From: Perkinsus chesapeaki
Lineage: Eukaryota > Perkinsozoa > Perkinsida > Perkinsidae
Assembly (NCBI GenBank): GCA_013115145.1
Contig: JAAPAO010000444.1
Location: forward strand, 1 to 30,124
Direction: 5' to 3'
Length of the DNA: 30,124 nt
Shown here: positions 10,897-19,988 of the stretch, one piece after another
Position numbering within the stretch: position 1 is the stretch's first letter
How the letters are laid out: every line of letters starts with the position of its first letter
The notes under the pieces: model-generated
The model's database searches: none
Seen by the model: the letters and a program-made list of their open reading frames with translations, nothing else
What the model was told of the DNA's origin: nothing
Position numbers and translations under genes: made by a program

Positions 10897-12285
10897 ATGG
10901 GTTGCGGCAGTAGTAAAGAAGGTCCTGCTATTGTAGATCATCCTACTAAAACAACACCACCCTCAACACCACCTAAAAATGCCAAGAAAAAACACCACCA
11001 TAGAGGATCGGCGGCATCTGGTCGCCTTAAGTCATCGTCCCCGTCAGAGGCAGCGGCAGCCATAAGCGCTTCGACAATCGCCTCAAAAGATCAACAACAC
11101 CAGGAAGCTGAAAGGTGGTATCATAACTGGAAGACTAGTTAAACTATAATTTGTTATTGTAGGCTGTCCGCATCGTCCACGCCACCGACGGGTACAGAAT
11201 CGTCTGGCCGCCATAGAAGGCCAAGGGACGAGTTCGACTTCAGTAGTGGTGACGAGGATAATACCACTAGAAGTAAGGCAAATAATGGGGAGAGCGGTAT
11301 GAGATGGTTACAGAGCGTACGAGTGCAAAACGTGGTACTATACCCCCTTGGGACGAAGCTTCTGAAAGGCAACGGGCCTTAGAGGAGCGTCGGCAAAGGC
11401 GAAGGGAAAGGGAATTATATAGAATGCAGATGGAGGGTAATCCTTGCTATCATGCAGATGGTTAGTATAGATGATGACTTCAGGACCTAGTCCTCGAGGG
11501 CCACCGCCGCCCCCGCACCAAAATGGTTATGCCTATCGTGGCAGTCCAAGGTCAATGGGAGGATAGTAATAGTAATATTGATTGGATACATCTTATTATT
11601 ACATTTAGCGCTGGAGCAGCGTCACCCAGGCGACCCCCGGTAGCGGCGGTAGGAGGAGGAGGATACTACTATCAGCAATACACCCCTCGGTCATCGGCTA
11701 CTGGACATCACATGCCTGGTGTACCCCCACCATCTCCTAGGGTAATGTACAATAGCAGCCCTAGAATGGGGGGCACCCCACGTGAGAGTCGATCGTCTCG
11801 AGGGGTTTACTCTTACGCTGATAGTGGTGGTTATGGATCCCTTCCTCCTCGGTACCTGCAGCACACTGGTTCCTCGGCATCCCTGTATTACTATTACCAA
11901 AGCCCTCGGGCAGCGTCAACAGCAGCAGCAGCTGGACCTGCCGGTGGCGGAGGCGGCTACACCCCGCGCGGATATCAGCCTAGTCCACGAGCCGGCTGTT
12001 ATTACCCTCCACCAAGCCCTAGAGGGTAGTATTAATTTGTATTATTAATATTAGTATGTCGTTCAGTGGCACACCGCGTGTCGGTGTTACTACCCCTAGG
12101 GGCCGGACTTCAGTAGTAGCCAGTGGTGATCCTTATGGTTATGCTTTAACCCCCCGTGGAGCATCTTCATCGACACATCGGCAATCGAATAATCGAGTAA
12201 GAAAATAGTAGTTGGTAATAACAGTAATAATGTGTCTCAGAAGCATCAATTGGACTTGAATGTTCGCCGACAACAATTGCCGTGA
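10897..12285 (+). CDS. MGCGSSK acylated protein with SPR/TPRG repeats
   Basis: Seven exons (10897-11114, 11163-11272, 11314-11436, 11484-11565, 11609-12025, 12067-12196, 12241-12285) are joined by introns of 48, 41, 47, 43, 41 and 44 nt. All phases agree and give 374 aa. The N-terminus MGCGSSK is a strong dual-acylation signal: Gly2 for N-myristoylation and Cys3 for palmitoylation, predicting a membrane-anchored peripheral protein. The rest is disordered: a His/Lys patch, a basic helix (ERQRALEERRQRRRERELYR), then a Pro/Gly/Tyr-rich tail with many SPR or TPRG units (PSPRG, YTPRSS, SPRMGGTPR, TTPRG, LTPRG), which look like phosphorylation sites for proline- or arginine-directed kinases. In alveolates such proteins often sit on the pellicle or cortical membranes; that role is inference. 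No enzymatic domain is seen. Confidence 0.75.
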
Positions 12286-12839
12286 GATATTGATGAAACA
12301 ACAACAACAGCATCATCATCATCATGGATATAAAAAGCTTTTGGGTCACTGCGGCTGTTACTCATTGTTATTTACTATGACTACTTGAGTGCATTATCAT
12401 CATTATCATCATCGTTATTAGATTCTGTTGTAAGTCACTCGGCCTCTTGCCTGTTCGGTCTCATCACCATTGCTATTGTACCCCTGATCGTCATCATCAT
12501 TAACCTAGGTTCGGCTACTTGTATATACTGGATCAGTTTGCCTTCCATCCCCCATCAACCACCCCCATTGCCGCGGGCTACTGCTACTACTTATGAATGC
12601 TGCTGCTTTGCTAGAAGCCTTATTACCAGCTTAGATTCACTAGGCCGTTGAGTCTACAGCTGCTATTATTATTGTTGTTGTTTTGATTGTGGGTATATGT
12701 ATTATTATATAAACTCGATGGTATATGCTCAAGATGATGATGCTACTGCTTTATTTGTATCATTATTAATCGTTATCATCATCATCATCATCATCTTGCT
12801 CACTTGTCCTCCTGTTAGTGCTGCAATCATGCTGTAATA
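12286..12839. other. intergenic between tandem genes
   Basis: AT-rich spacer with CAT/ATC and TTG triplet runs. An 88-codon frame at 12385-12651 (+) is dominated by Ser/Leu/Ile from these simple repeats and is not supported as a gene. The spacer includes the 3' UTR of the acylated protein and the promoter of the phosphatase. Confidence 0.4.
12775..12795. repeat. (ATC)7 microsatellite
   Basis: Seven uninterrupted ATC triplets lie 45 bp before the proposed start codon of the histidine phosphatase gene. Confidence 0.9.
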
Positions 12840-14775
12840 ATGACAATGAGGTGAGACCATCTCTTTCACTACAGAAGTATCTCGAATACATTCATCATAC
12901 TACTGCTGTCTTTGATTAGGTTTGAGTCTCTTCAGTAGCATCATTGTTGAGTTGGAAGAGAAAAGCGACTTAGTTGTTTATGGCCCAAATGTCCCTCGGA
13001 TCATCGTTCCTCGCGGATTACCTTTTTACTATGCCTCCAGCCTTGGTAAGAAACCGACCTATGACGTATCTTCCTCGCTTCAACCTTAGATATCCTTTGT
13101 AGGTTTTACTGTTTTTCCTTCTCTCTGCAGGACTAGCATGTTATCTTGTCCTCCTCCTTACCTCATCTGCCGATGTAAGATCCTTCCCTTTCCTTTTGAA
13201 GGTCCATCCAACCCTTTTAGGTGCGAGCCAAACTCGAGGCCATGCCCGAAGCTTCATTGTACTTCTTCCTATCGAAAGACCGTAAATGGCAGCAACCGTC
13301 CGACACTAAAATAGTACTACTAGCATCATTCGGCAATCATGCCGGAAGAGTTGCTGTTAGATCCTTGAAGAGGCAAGAGCCTTCCCTGAACGTGCTCACC
13401 GCAAGAGGATTATCTTCCTGAGGCATGGTGAGAGTATGTGGAATGTAGTGTTTAACAAAGGTAATAGTGGAAAGCAGCTTGGGATTGTCGGGGAGGCAGT
13501 AATGATTAATCCACTACTGATGGAGCAACAATGCCTGTGAAAGCTCCGTTGAGGTGTAGACCTCATTCGGGGAATCATCCAGCTCGCAGTATTTCCAAGA
13601 TTTCACATTATTTTGCTATACAATATCCGAGTAAGATCCGAGTTCTGTTTAGGCTTTGGTCCATCGTTCCCTGTAAGGCTAGTCAAGAGCTGCTTCAAAG
13701 AGATGCAACTATTGCCTACCAATGACTCCCTGTACTTGTACTTGTAAAAGTCCCTTAGACATTAGGGCCCTTAGGTTCTGGGACTCCCCGATATCTCCTG
13801 ATGGTATTCAACAAAGCCTCAAGTTGCTGAGCTGGGTAGAGGCCAATAAAAAAACGAATAAGTACGCCCGTATACTGGCAGGAGATGACCAAGGTAGATG
13901 ACCTGGATCACAGTGGTGTCTAACGTCACTTTCAGAACACACTTCTGTGATGGCTTCATCAAACCTTCGCCGTGCGGTGTCTACTGGGATGATCGCCCTC
14001 TCAGCGAGACTCATGCGTAATGAGACTTCAGCTGGAAGGAAAGGAGCCGAACACGTCTATGTGATGGACGCTTTGCAGGTGATCTTGTCATCACTAATAA
14101 CTTCCGGACATTTCTTCAATCAGGAAGTGACTCGTAATGTTGATGGGTTCGCTCTGACGCCCAAGAAGGGCGTACCTGGCCCCAGCTTTGTAGAGCTCGG
14201 TGATCCTAAGATTAAGGATGTCGTCAATTTTTATGCCGAACACAAACTCAACGGAACGTAGGTCCACTTTCCTGCCAAAATATCGGAGGACCTTGATCAG
14301 ATTCAATAAGGGCTCGAAACCCCTCAGTTCCAACGGCTTGTCCAGATTCTACGAGTTCTCCGATTGGTGTTTCAACAGTAAGCCGACTACTCCTACTCCT
14401 TATACCTTACCTATTACACCTTTTAGGTACCATTGCTCGAGACGTCGACTGCGTAGTGGCTATCGGACACTCACTCTACTTTAGAGGTTAACACTTGCGC
14501 TGTGGCCTATTTCAGTGAAGTCGTCCATTTCAGAATTCTTCAACGCTTTCTTGCCGAGAGGTTTCCGTACACCAGCGCGCAGTAAGAAGATGCTCAACTG
14601 TGCCGTCACATCGTTCGAGTTGGTCACCACTGGGTCCGGGAAGTACCACCATGAGCTTACACGCCGCCGCCGCCTTCGAGATGTTTTGCTGTTCAGGTAC
14701 GCTATCGATCCCGAGTCTGTTGAGTTGGTCTATGGCGGTTTCCACGGTGTTAAGGATACCAAACATCTCGCTTAA
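12840..14775 (+). CDS. histidine phosphatase (phosphoglycerate mutase-like), membrane-anchored
   Basis: Twelve exons: 12840-12850, 12936-13045, 13131-13174, 13221-13313, 13361-13460, 13653-13731, 13775-13893, 13936-14078, 14124-14257, 14301-14377, 14427-14486 and 14534-14775. They keep phase throughout and give 403 aa. The family signature FLRHGESMWN places the phospho-acceptor His at residue 108. The second catalytic His is in VAIGHSLYFRE (residue 318). DSPISPDGI and SSNLRRAVST supply further conserved active-site positions. A hydrophobic stretch at residues 32-51 (FYYASSL to LVLLL) precedes the domain, suggesting an N-terminal membrane anchor. The substrate is unknown; this branch is not a canonical glycolytic mutase. 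Most introns are 42-49 nt; two are 85 nt and one (13461-13652) is 192 nt. The 11-nt first exon is the least certain part. Confidence 0.8.
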
Positions 14776-15674
14776 TTTCTGTGAATGACATCATTAATGC
14801 TGCCCTCAGTTCATGTGCTGCGTTGAAGTAAGTAGAGACCCCCCTTCATGTACGTCAGGCGAGACAATATCTAATCGCATCGCACATGCATCTCGTATTG
14901 TACAACTTAAAGAGTCGCCCCAGCGCCTCAGATCGCGTACACAAAAACAATGACATCATTGAAGCACCTCAAAAGGGTGGTTTTCTCAGACTTGAGTAGT
15001 CAGGGAGCTTAAAGCATTAACCGAACGGGCACGCCACTCTCATCACAACAGTGTGTCGGGTAATGTCAGATTCGATCGAGTTGAGCTGAACTTCAAGTTT
15101 GACCACCGGAAATTTTCTAAAACTGGGTTATCTTAGGAGATTAGAGCTTATGACTAGAATAGTGTTTTGAAAGGGATAGAAATTTCTGATCGAGTGCAAC
15201 CATTTTTATTCTTGTATTCGATCGATATTCAATGTAGATCCTCGGTAGACAATTTTTTGACCGGCCTGTATTTCGCCAAAAAATCCAGCGGATTCCCCGA
15301 TTATTGCCCATGGGCGCTTCTCATGATGATCGTCGATCATCTGCCTATACACTGCCACTTAGAAATTCTACCTGCAAGGTGTGAGTTTGCTCACTGAAGC
15401 CGTTCACTCGTGAGATATCGGGAGACAAGTTAACCAATTCCGACAACTAGGTTAGTAGGTTGCCAAGGTTAGTACTATGGCTCCTTTGTAATCGTGTTGG
15501 ATGACTGTAGAAAGTGTTGCAACTTGAATCACTCATATTTCCAGTACATCGTGGCTTTCGTAACCCATGATCGGGTAATTAACTCGACAACACATCATTA
15601 AGACAAGGGTAATACTTTCTGTACACTATGACAGGGCGTGTGGGTACTAAGCGTCTCTAGCACCTACGGGCATC
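14776..15674. other. intergenic, nothing recognised
   Basis: About 0.9 kb between the phosphatase stop and the 3' end of the first secreted paralog. A 76-codon frame at 15167-15397 (+) has no features I can support. No RNA gene, repeat or domain was seen. Confidence 0.35.
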
Positions 15675-16028
15675 TCAGCACCGCTCGAACCATCTTGGGG
15701 ATGCTCCAACGTTCCAGGCGTCGTGAGTGGTGTCGTATACAAAGTTTGCCCACCATTTAGGATCCCAATCTCCAGAGCTCCATTCTATCTGAGGCTCCAA
15801 AGTCAACGAATGATTCCCTTCAACATAGTTGTAGCCGCTACCCTTATATTTCTCATCTTTACCAACTCTTATAACGATGGCCACGGCTTGGTTACCAGGG
15901 CTGAAGAGGAGCCACTCACGGTGCCACAAACCGTATTTTCTGCAATAATACCGACCCTTGAAGGGGAAGTTGGCACACAGAACCATAGCGTTGAGAATGA
16001 AGATTAGCAGGGTTCTCGGACTAGCCAT
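15675..16028 (-). CDS. small secreted protein, paralog A
   Basis: The product is 117 aa if started at ATG 16028 (MASPRTLLIFILNAMVLC), chosen because it begins a signal peptide; the open frame extends 38 codons further upstream. The mature protein shares a clear pattern with the divergent gene at 16836: N-terminal FPFKG then YCR, a central LLF block, SxYxYxExNxSL, a basic-to-Trp segment, PxWW, YDxxxDxW, VG, and an identical end PRWF-x-RC. Two cysteines (YCR and the final RC) are conserved and could form a disulfide. No known family is recognised; this looks like a lineage-specific secreted or parasitophorous protein. It is intronless in the coding part, unlike most genes here. Confidence 0.75.
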   Translation of the reverse strand: MASPRTLLIFILNAMVLCANFPFKGRYYCRKYGLWHREWLLFSPGNQAVAIVIRVGKDEKYKGSGYNYVEGNHSLTLEPQIEWSSGDWDPKWWANFVYDTTHDAWNVGASPRWFERC

Positions 16029-16835
16029 TGATACGGCGTGAACTGTGCGACGAAGAAACGAATTGACTTCGGTTAATTCGTCAATATTTGGAGCCTCTTG
16101 GTGGTTCGGCGTGCACTGCTCTTCTCCTGCACGCGTGCACATTTAGGGAATTTCTGATGAGGTGGTATTTCGGCTTCTTGATAGACCTCATCAGTGGAGT
16201 TTCGTGAGTTTTGGGTACCTCTGAAGTCATAGAGGATAGGACGTTCTTCATGTCATTTAGTGAAGAAAGGATGAGCTTTCCAATGGTGTATGTGATTAGG
16301 TCTGACTTATCTGCTTTAATATACTTACCTAACAAAAACATGAATTTTGCGTGCAATTTCAAGCTGTGGTTTCTGAGAATGCGTCGCACCGATTTTGCAC
16401 AATTCTTTCGATTACTCACTACTGACAAGGAGTTTGGTTCCGAAACTTGGAGGGTATGCTTATTTTGACTAGGGAACATATCCTTGAGGTAATCGTTGAT
16501 GAGTACGCCTTAGTTGTTCTTAAACCCTTGAAAAATACGAGTTGATAAGAATTTGACGCGCGGTGTATTATCCTAAGCGTTAAACACCTTGTGGGGCACA
16601 TGGCGATACAGAGCTAAGCGGGCATCGGTGGAATGTTGATACTTTCGGGACTTATGTTGAATGCTATAAAATCTTCATAAAGAGACTGACAACTCTTCAT
16701 AATTTCCCACACTTGATCGCACATTTAGTGTAAGTGGAGTCCTCAATATGACAATGATGGAGCTGATAACGCCTACAGATTTCTCAAGTCATCCTCAGTT
16801 GTTGGTTTCACGTTCACTAGGCTTCAATTTCAGTA
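16029..16835. promoter_or_regulatory. divergent spacer between the paralog pair
   Basis: This 807-bp region separates two head-to-head paralogs and must contain both promoters. It is open on both strands: 16081-16479 (-) for 132 codons and 16211-16468 (+) for 85 codons, overlapping. Neither has a domain or signal peptide, and I cannot choose between them. Confidence 0.35.
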
Positions 16836-17195
16836 ATGTACCCGATATCGATTCTGCTGGTCTGCATTCTCAGTATCTCGAGGGTCCTCACAGATTTCCC
16901 CTTTAAAGGCAACGTATACTGTAGAGCCAACTTTGGGGGCGCCTTTGAAAAGCTCCTATTCTTGGAAGTTCCCCTTACTGTGGTTCTATCGGTCTACGAC
17001 TGGGATTATCCTTATCATGTAAGCGACTATACATATGATGAAGCAAACGGTTCGTTAAATCTCACACATGCTGTGAGGTGGATCCCCAGTCATGAATTTT
17101 GGCAGCCCGGTTGGTGGGACAGGCTTGATTATGACCATGCCTTGGACGGGTGGGCCGTTGGTCGGGCCCATCCTAGATGGTTCAGACGGTGCTAG
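16836..17195 (+). CDS. small secreted protein, paralog B
   Basis: Single-exon gene of 119 aa, starting with signal peptide MYPISILLVCILSISRVLT. It is a diverged paralog of the gene at 15675-16028: FPFKGNVYCR, LLFLEVPLTVVL, SDYTYDEANGSLNL, PGWWDRLDYD, DGWAVG and HPRWFRRC align in order without large gaps. Trp, Tyr and the two cysteines are the best-kept residues, as expected for a small beta-rich secreted fold. There is no transmembrane segment after the signal. A hydrophobic C-terminus exists just downstream but in another frame and past the stop; because paralog A ends at the same RC, the stop at 17193-17195 is likely real. Confidence 0.78.
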   Translation: MYPISILLVCILSISRVLTDFPFKGNVYCRANFGGAFEKLLFLEVPLTVVLSVYDWDYPYHVSDYTYDEANGSLNLTHAVRWIPSHEFWQPGWWDRLDYDHALDGWAVGRAHPRWFRRC

Positions 17196-17484
17196 AAGAT
17201 ATCCTGGACCAGGATTCCTGGTGTCTCCTGCATCGACGATGCTTGGTATTCTGTCTGCCTGCTGGTTAGTACTACTCAGATTTTGCTATTGAACAGTTAC
17301 ATATCTATAGCGTTGACTGATCAGTGAAAATGATACTCCAGAATACCGTCATAGTTAACATGTAGTTGCGCTGGTCAAACTCTTGGGTGACATCAATCAA
17401 ATACGAGGGTTCATTCTGACCTTTCTCGGACAAAACTAGATCTTGAGTTGGCTGGTTGCACTTGAAGGGAGATGTACTCGAAAC

Positions 17485-18330
17485 TCAGTGGCCTCGAACA
17501 CTTGAACCGGCTCTAGGAGTCGCCAACGCTTCTTGCACAGCATCCAGTACTGCTAGTAAAGCATTGATTATAGAGAGAGTTCGAAGAAGGCGAGGGCCGC
17601 ATGCCGGCATGCCTTATCGGGCAAGGCAGCCCTCTAAAGTTCGGGAGTACGCTTCGACTTCTTTAAATACTCTTACTAACTGATCCCCGGCTCACCACCT
17701 CCACATGCATGTGCCAAACTACACAGGTTTGAAACGTCTCACCGTGGACTTAAGCGTAGTTAACTGCGTCTTCAACTGATGACCAAGTAACTCATGAGCC
17801 TTCTTGAGTCCCAACATCAAATATGTTCGTGCTGCTCCTGCATGTCTCAAACTTCCCGGCCAACACTGTACTTATTCCACAGACGCAGGGAGCCGCTCCC
17901 TGGGAGCGGGCTTTTTACTCCATGGTCAGCTAGACTTAACTCTACCACAAACCTTAGCCCAGACAGGACTGCAGCTACGTACGTTTCCGCCGTGACAGCG
18001 GCGCTGTCGTCCAAGCGTCTTCCTTAAGATGATCAACGTTTCGGTAGCCCGTCATACTCCACCAGGGCACCGCTCATTTCGCCGCTTGGGGATCGTGATT
18101 ACTCCAGGCAGTCCATGCCGACATCGACATCATCAAGGGTTCAGGAGCCGCCATATACAGTAGGCGGAAACTGAACTTTTTCCATTCCTCTCGTAGACAA
18201 CAATAGGGGCTTGACGACGGAACACCACAATAGGGAAGAACAATCTCGCCAATTTGATCTCACCAAGTCGTATCGAACCTTCCTCGCTGTTCGTTCCCAG
18301 TCTTCAAGCTTTTAATTGTCAAACTAGTGC
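17485..18330 (-). CDS. tentative spliced gene, unknown product
   Basis: Several minus-strand segments read like protein and join in phase: ETYVAAVLSGLRFVVELSL (about 17915-18020), TYLMLGLKKAHELLGHQL (about 17760-17840, via a 29-nt intron), then VRVFKEVEAYSRTLEGC (via a 63-nt intron). A further hydrophobic helix, LSIINALLAVLDAVQEAL, follows in the same frame, but a TAA lies between, next to a 14-bp palindrome (17599-17612), with no GT donor. Another plausible exon, LARLFFPIVVFRRQAPIVVY, lies near 18200-18290. The pattern is helical, without a known domain. It could be a broken gene, two genes, or a coincidence, since the plus strand is also open over parts (17456-17683, 17794-18027). Confidence 0.3.
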
Positions 18331-18522
18331 TCGGACGAGCAGATAGGATTTTAATCGTCCATGGTTGTCAAGGAGGAGTATACGGGCTCTGGGGAGGAAC
18401 AATGCCAGACTAGCTCCGGTGGTCGGGTAGGATTGTAAAGTGTCAACCACCCGAAACATCACGAATTAACAACACAGGCAACAATTTCAGAAATTGCTGG
18501 CAAGGTTTAACCACCGAGACAG

Positions 18523-18708
18523 ATGAATACAACGGGCTCATCCGCGGAACAGCTATCAGATGTCGATAAACTGCGGGCGCAGTTATGGCTGGACGCCACT
18601 CATTTAATCGACACTTTACCCAAGGAAGAGTCCTACAGCATAGACACTCTCCTTGATGCAACTAATTCAGGAAAGCTAGTGTTGGAGAGAATCAAGCCTA
18701 CAGTATAA
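18523..18708 (+). CDS. hypothetical 61-aa protein
   Basis: ATG-started frame, MNTTGSSAEQLSDVDKLRAQ onwards, with balanced, helix-forming composition (LWLDATHLIDTLPKEE, DTLLDATNSGKLVLERIK). No signal peptide, domain or neighbour relation is seen. It may be a complete small protein or one exon of a larger gene. The opposite strand is also open for 73 codons at 18443-18661, which weakens the call. Confidence 0.3.
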   Translation: MNTTGSSAEQLSDVDKLRAQLWLDATHLIDTLPKEESYSIDTLLDATNSGKLVLERIKPTV

Positions 18709-19553
18709 AAAGCGTTCCTACTAAAGTCAGGAAACGGTTGATCGATAAGATAGCTTATTTGGTTTAGTTATTCATCAGCCATTATATTTAGCTCATCTTG
18801 TTGGAAAACTCGTCAACTTGCGTGAGATATTCGAAGTTATGTTAGTTGCCTATCAAACTGATACATGCAGTATCACTTATTATTATGGTGTTGAATTTTA
18901 CCAGTTTCTCACTTTTATTACTCAGTAGCGCGATTTCAAGGACGAATTCGGAAGTAGGGTCCGAAGAGTGTTAAGAATGAGTGAGAGGGGAGACGGGTCT
19001 TAAGCATTACGCAGGTGTCTCGTCTCCAAAGCGAGCGAGACTCGCTCAGCGGGTACAGAGCCTGCTGTAGTGCATGTCCGTTGACAGATGGCCCAGCAGA
19101 GGACAGTGCCGAAAGCGGATCGGCACATCACGTTCGAGCTTACACCGTTAAGCCGGAAGAATATGCTTCGCATTACTGGCTGGAGAAGTAATTGTCGGAA
19201 CTTCTGAACTGCTAAGGCTCGGCAGCTTGGAGGTTATATTCCATCGTAAACAACAATAATATACTTTTTAATATAACATGACAACTCGACGTCTTCTAAA
19301 TTTGAGATGGCTCAACTAGATTTCGTTTGCCGTGTTATTTTCCGAGGGGATAATCATGATGAGAATAATCAGGAAAATGAGAAGACTATTCGGAGACACC
19401 CATATGAACAGCATGGAATGAGCAATACCGAAGCACCGTGATTTGAAAAATCTCGCGAGGATCTACAGCAATCCGCTGCCATCTCACAATAGATATAAAG
19501 GCATTGCTCAAAATCAATGAGTCAGGAGGCGGGAGATGGCACGGGAAAGCGGT
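18709..19553. other. intergenic, nothing recognised
   Basis: AT-rich spacer with short inverted repeats such as GAGCGAG-A-CTCGCTC near 19045. No supported gene. Confidence 0.35.
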
Positions 19554-19988
19554 TTATAGAAAATCCTGTGGGGCGGCTGAGTAAACTGCGGAAGCAATGA
19601 GCAAAACGAGCACAATCGCGGCGGTCCTAGGAGTAGGCGAGACGGCAGCAGATCTTGGTAAGGACACGTCTGGTAGTACTACAGTAGTCGTCGCTGTTGT
19701 CGTCGTGGTCGTTGTTATAGTTTTAGTAGCCGTAGAGGTTGTTGTAGTGGTTATAGAAGTAGTGCCTGTTGTAGTTGGAGTAGTTGTTGTGGTTTTTGTA
19801 GTTGCTGTAGTTGTAGTAGGATATGTAGTAGACCATTTGAATCTAAAACAGTCGATTACTGTGGCCTGACACCGAAATGCGGAGGCCAGATCACATCGCA
19901 GGAGAACTACTTTGTTAGCATCCAGCGATGGGCAGAGAATGTGAATGAGCGTCTTATATTTCGGGTCTTCCTCAATCGCAAGGTCCAC
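19554..19988 (-). CDS. Thr-rich mucin-like protein, 3' part
   Basis: The frame encodes a normal N-terminal segment with cysteines (LAIEEDPKYKTLIHILCPS, then LLRCDLASAFRCQATVIDC), followed by about 50 residues that are almost only Thr with Ser, Lys, Ala and Pro, and a C-terminal hydrophobic stretch AAIVLVLLIASAVYS ending in AAPQDFL. A Thr-rich region followed by a C-terminal hydrophobic segment suggests an O-glycosylated surface protein, either membrane-spanning or GPI-anchored. There is no ATG at the 5' edge; the frame continues upstream to an acceptor-like CAG near 20008, so earlier exons are missing from this call. On the opposite strand the same DNA gives an implausible Val run. Confidence 0.45.
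   Translation of the reverse strand: MDLAIEEDPKYKTLIHILCPSLDANKVVLLRCDLASAFRCQATVIDCFRFKWSTTYPTTTTATTKTTTTTPTTTGTTSITTTTTSTATKTITTTTTTTATTTVVLPDVSLPRSAAVSPTPRTAAIVLVLLIASAVYSAAPQDFL

Noticed and set aside
17092-17292. Hydrophobic C-terminal tail after paralog B, like a GPI signal
   Set aside because: It is in another frame and follows a stop; paralog A ends at the matching RC residue, so the stop is likely genuine.
17892-17915. GC-rich hairpin followed by a T run (ccgctccc-t-gggagcgg, then ctttttact), like a bacterial terminator
   Set aside because: The window is clearly eukaryotic with spliced genes, and the minus strand here reads as coding, so a rho-independent terminator makes no sense.
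19597-19869. Plus-strand Val-rich hydrophobic frame of 90 codons
   Set aside because: It is the reverse complement of the Thr repeat; the Val run is an artefact of GTT/GTA codons and the minus-strand reading is more natural.
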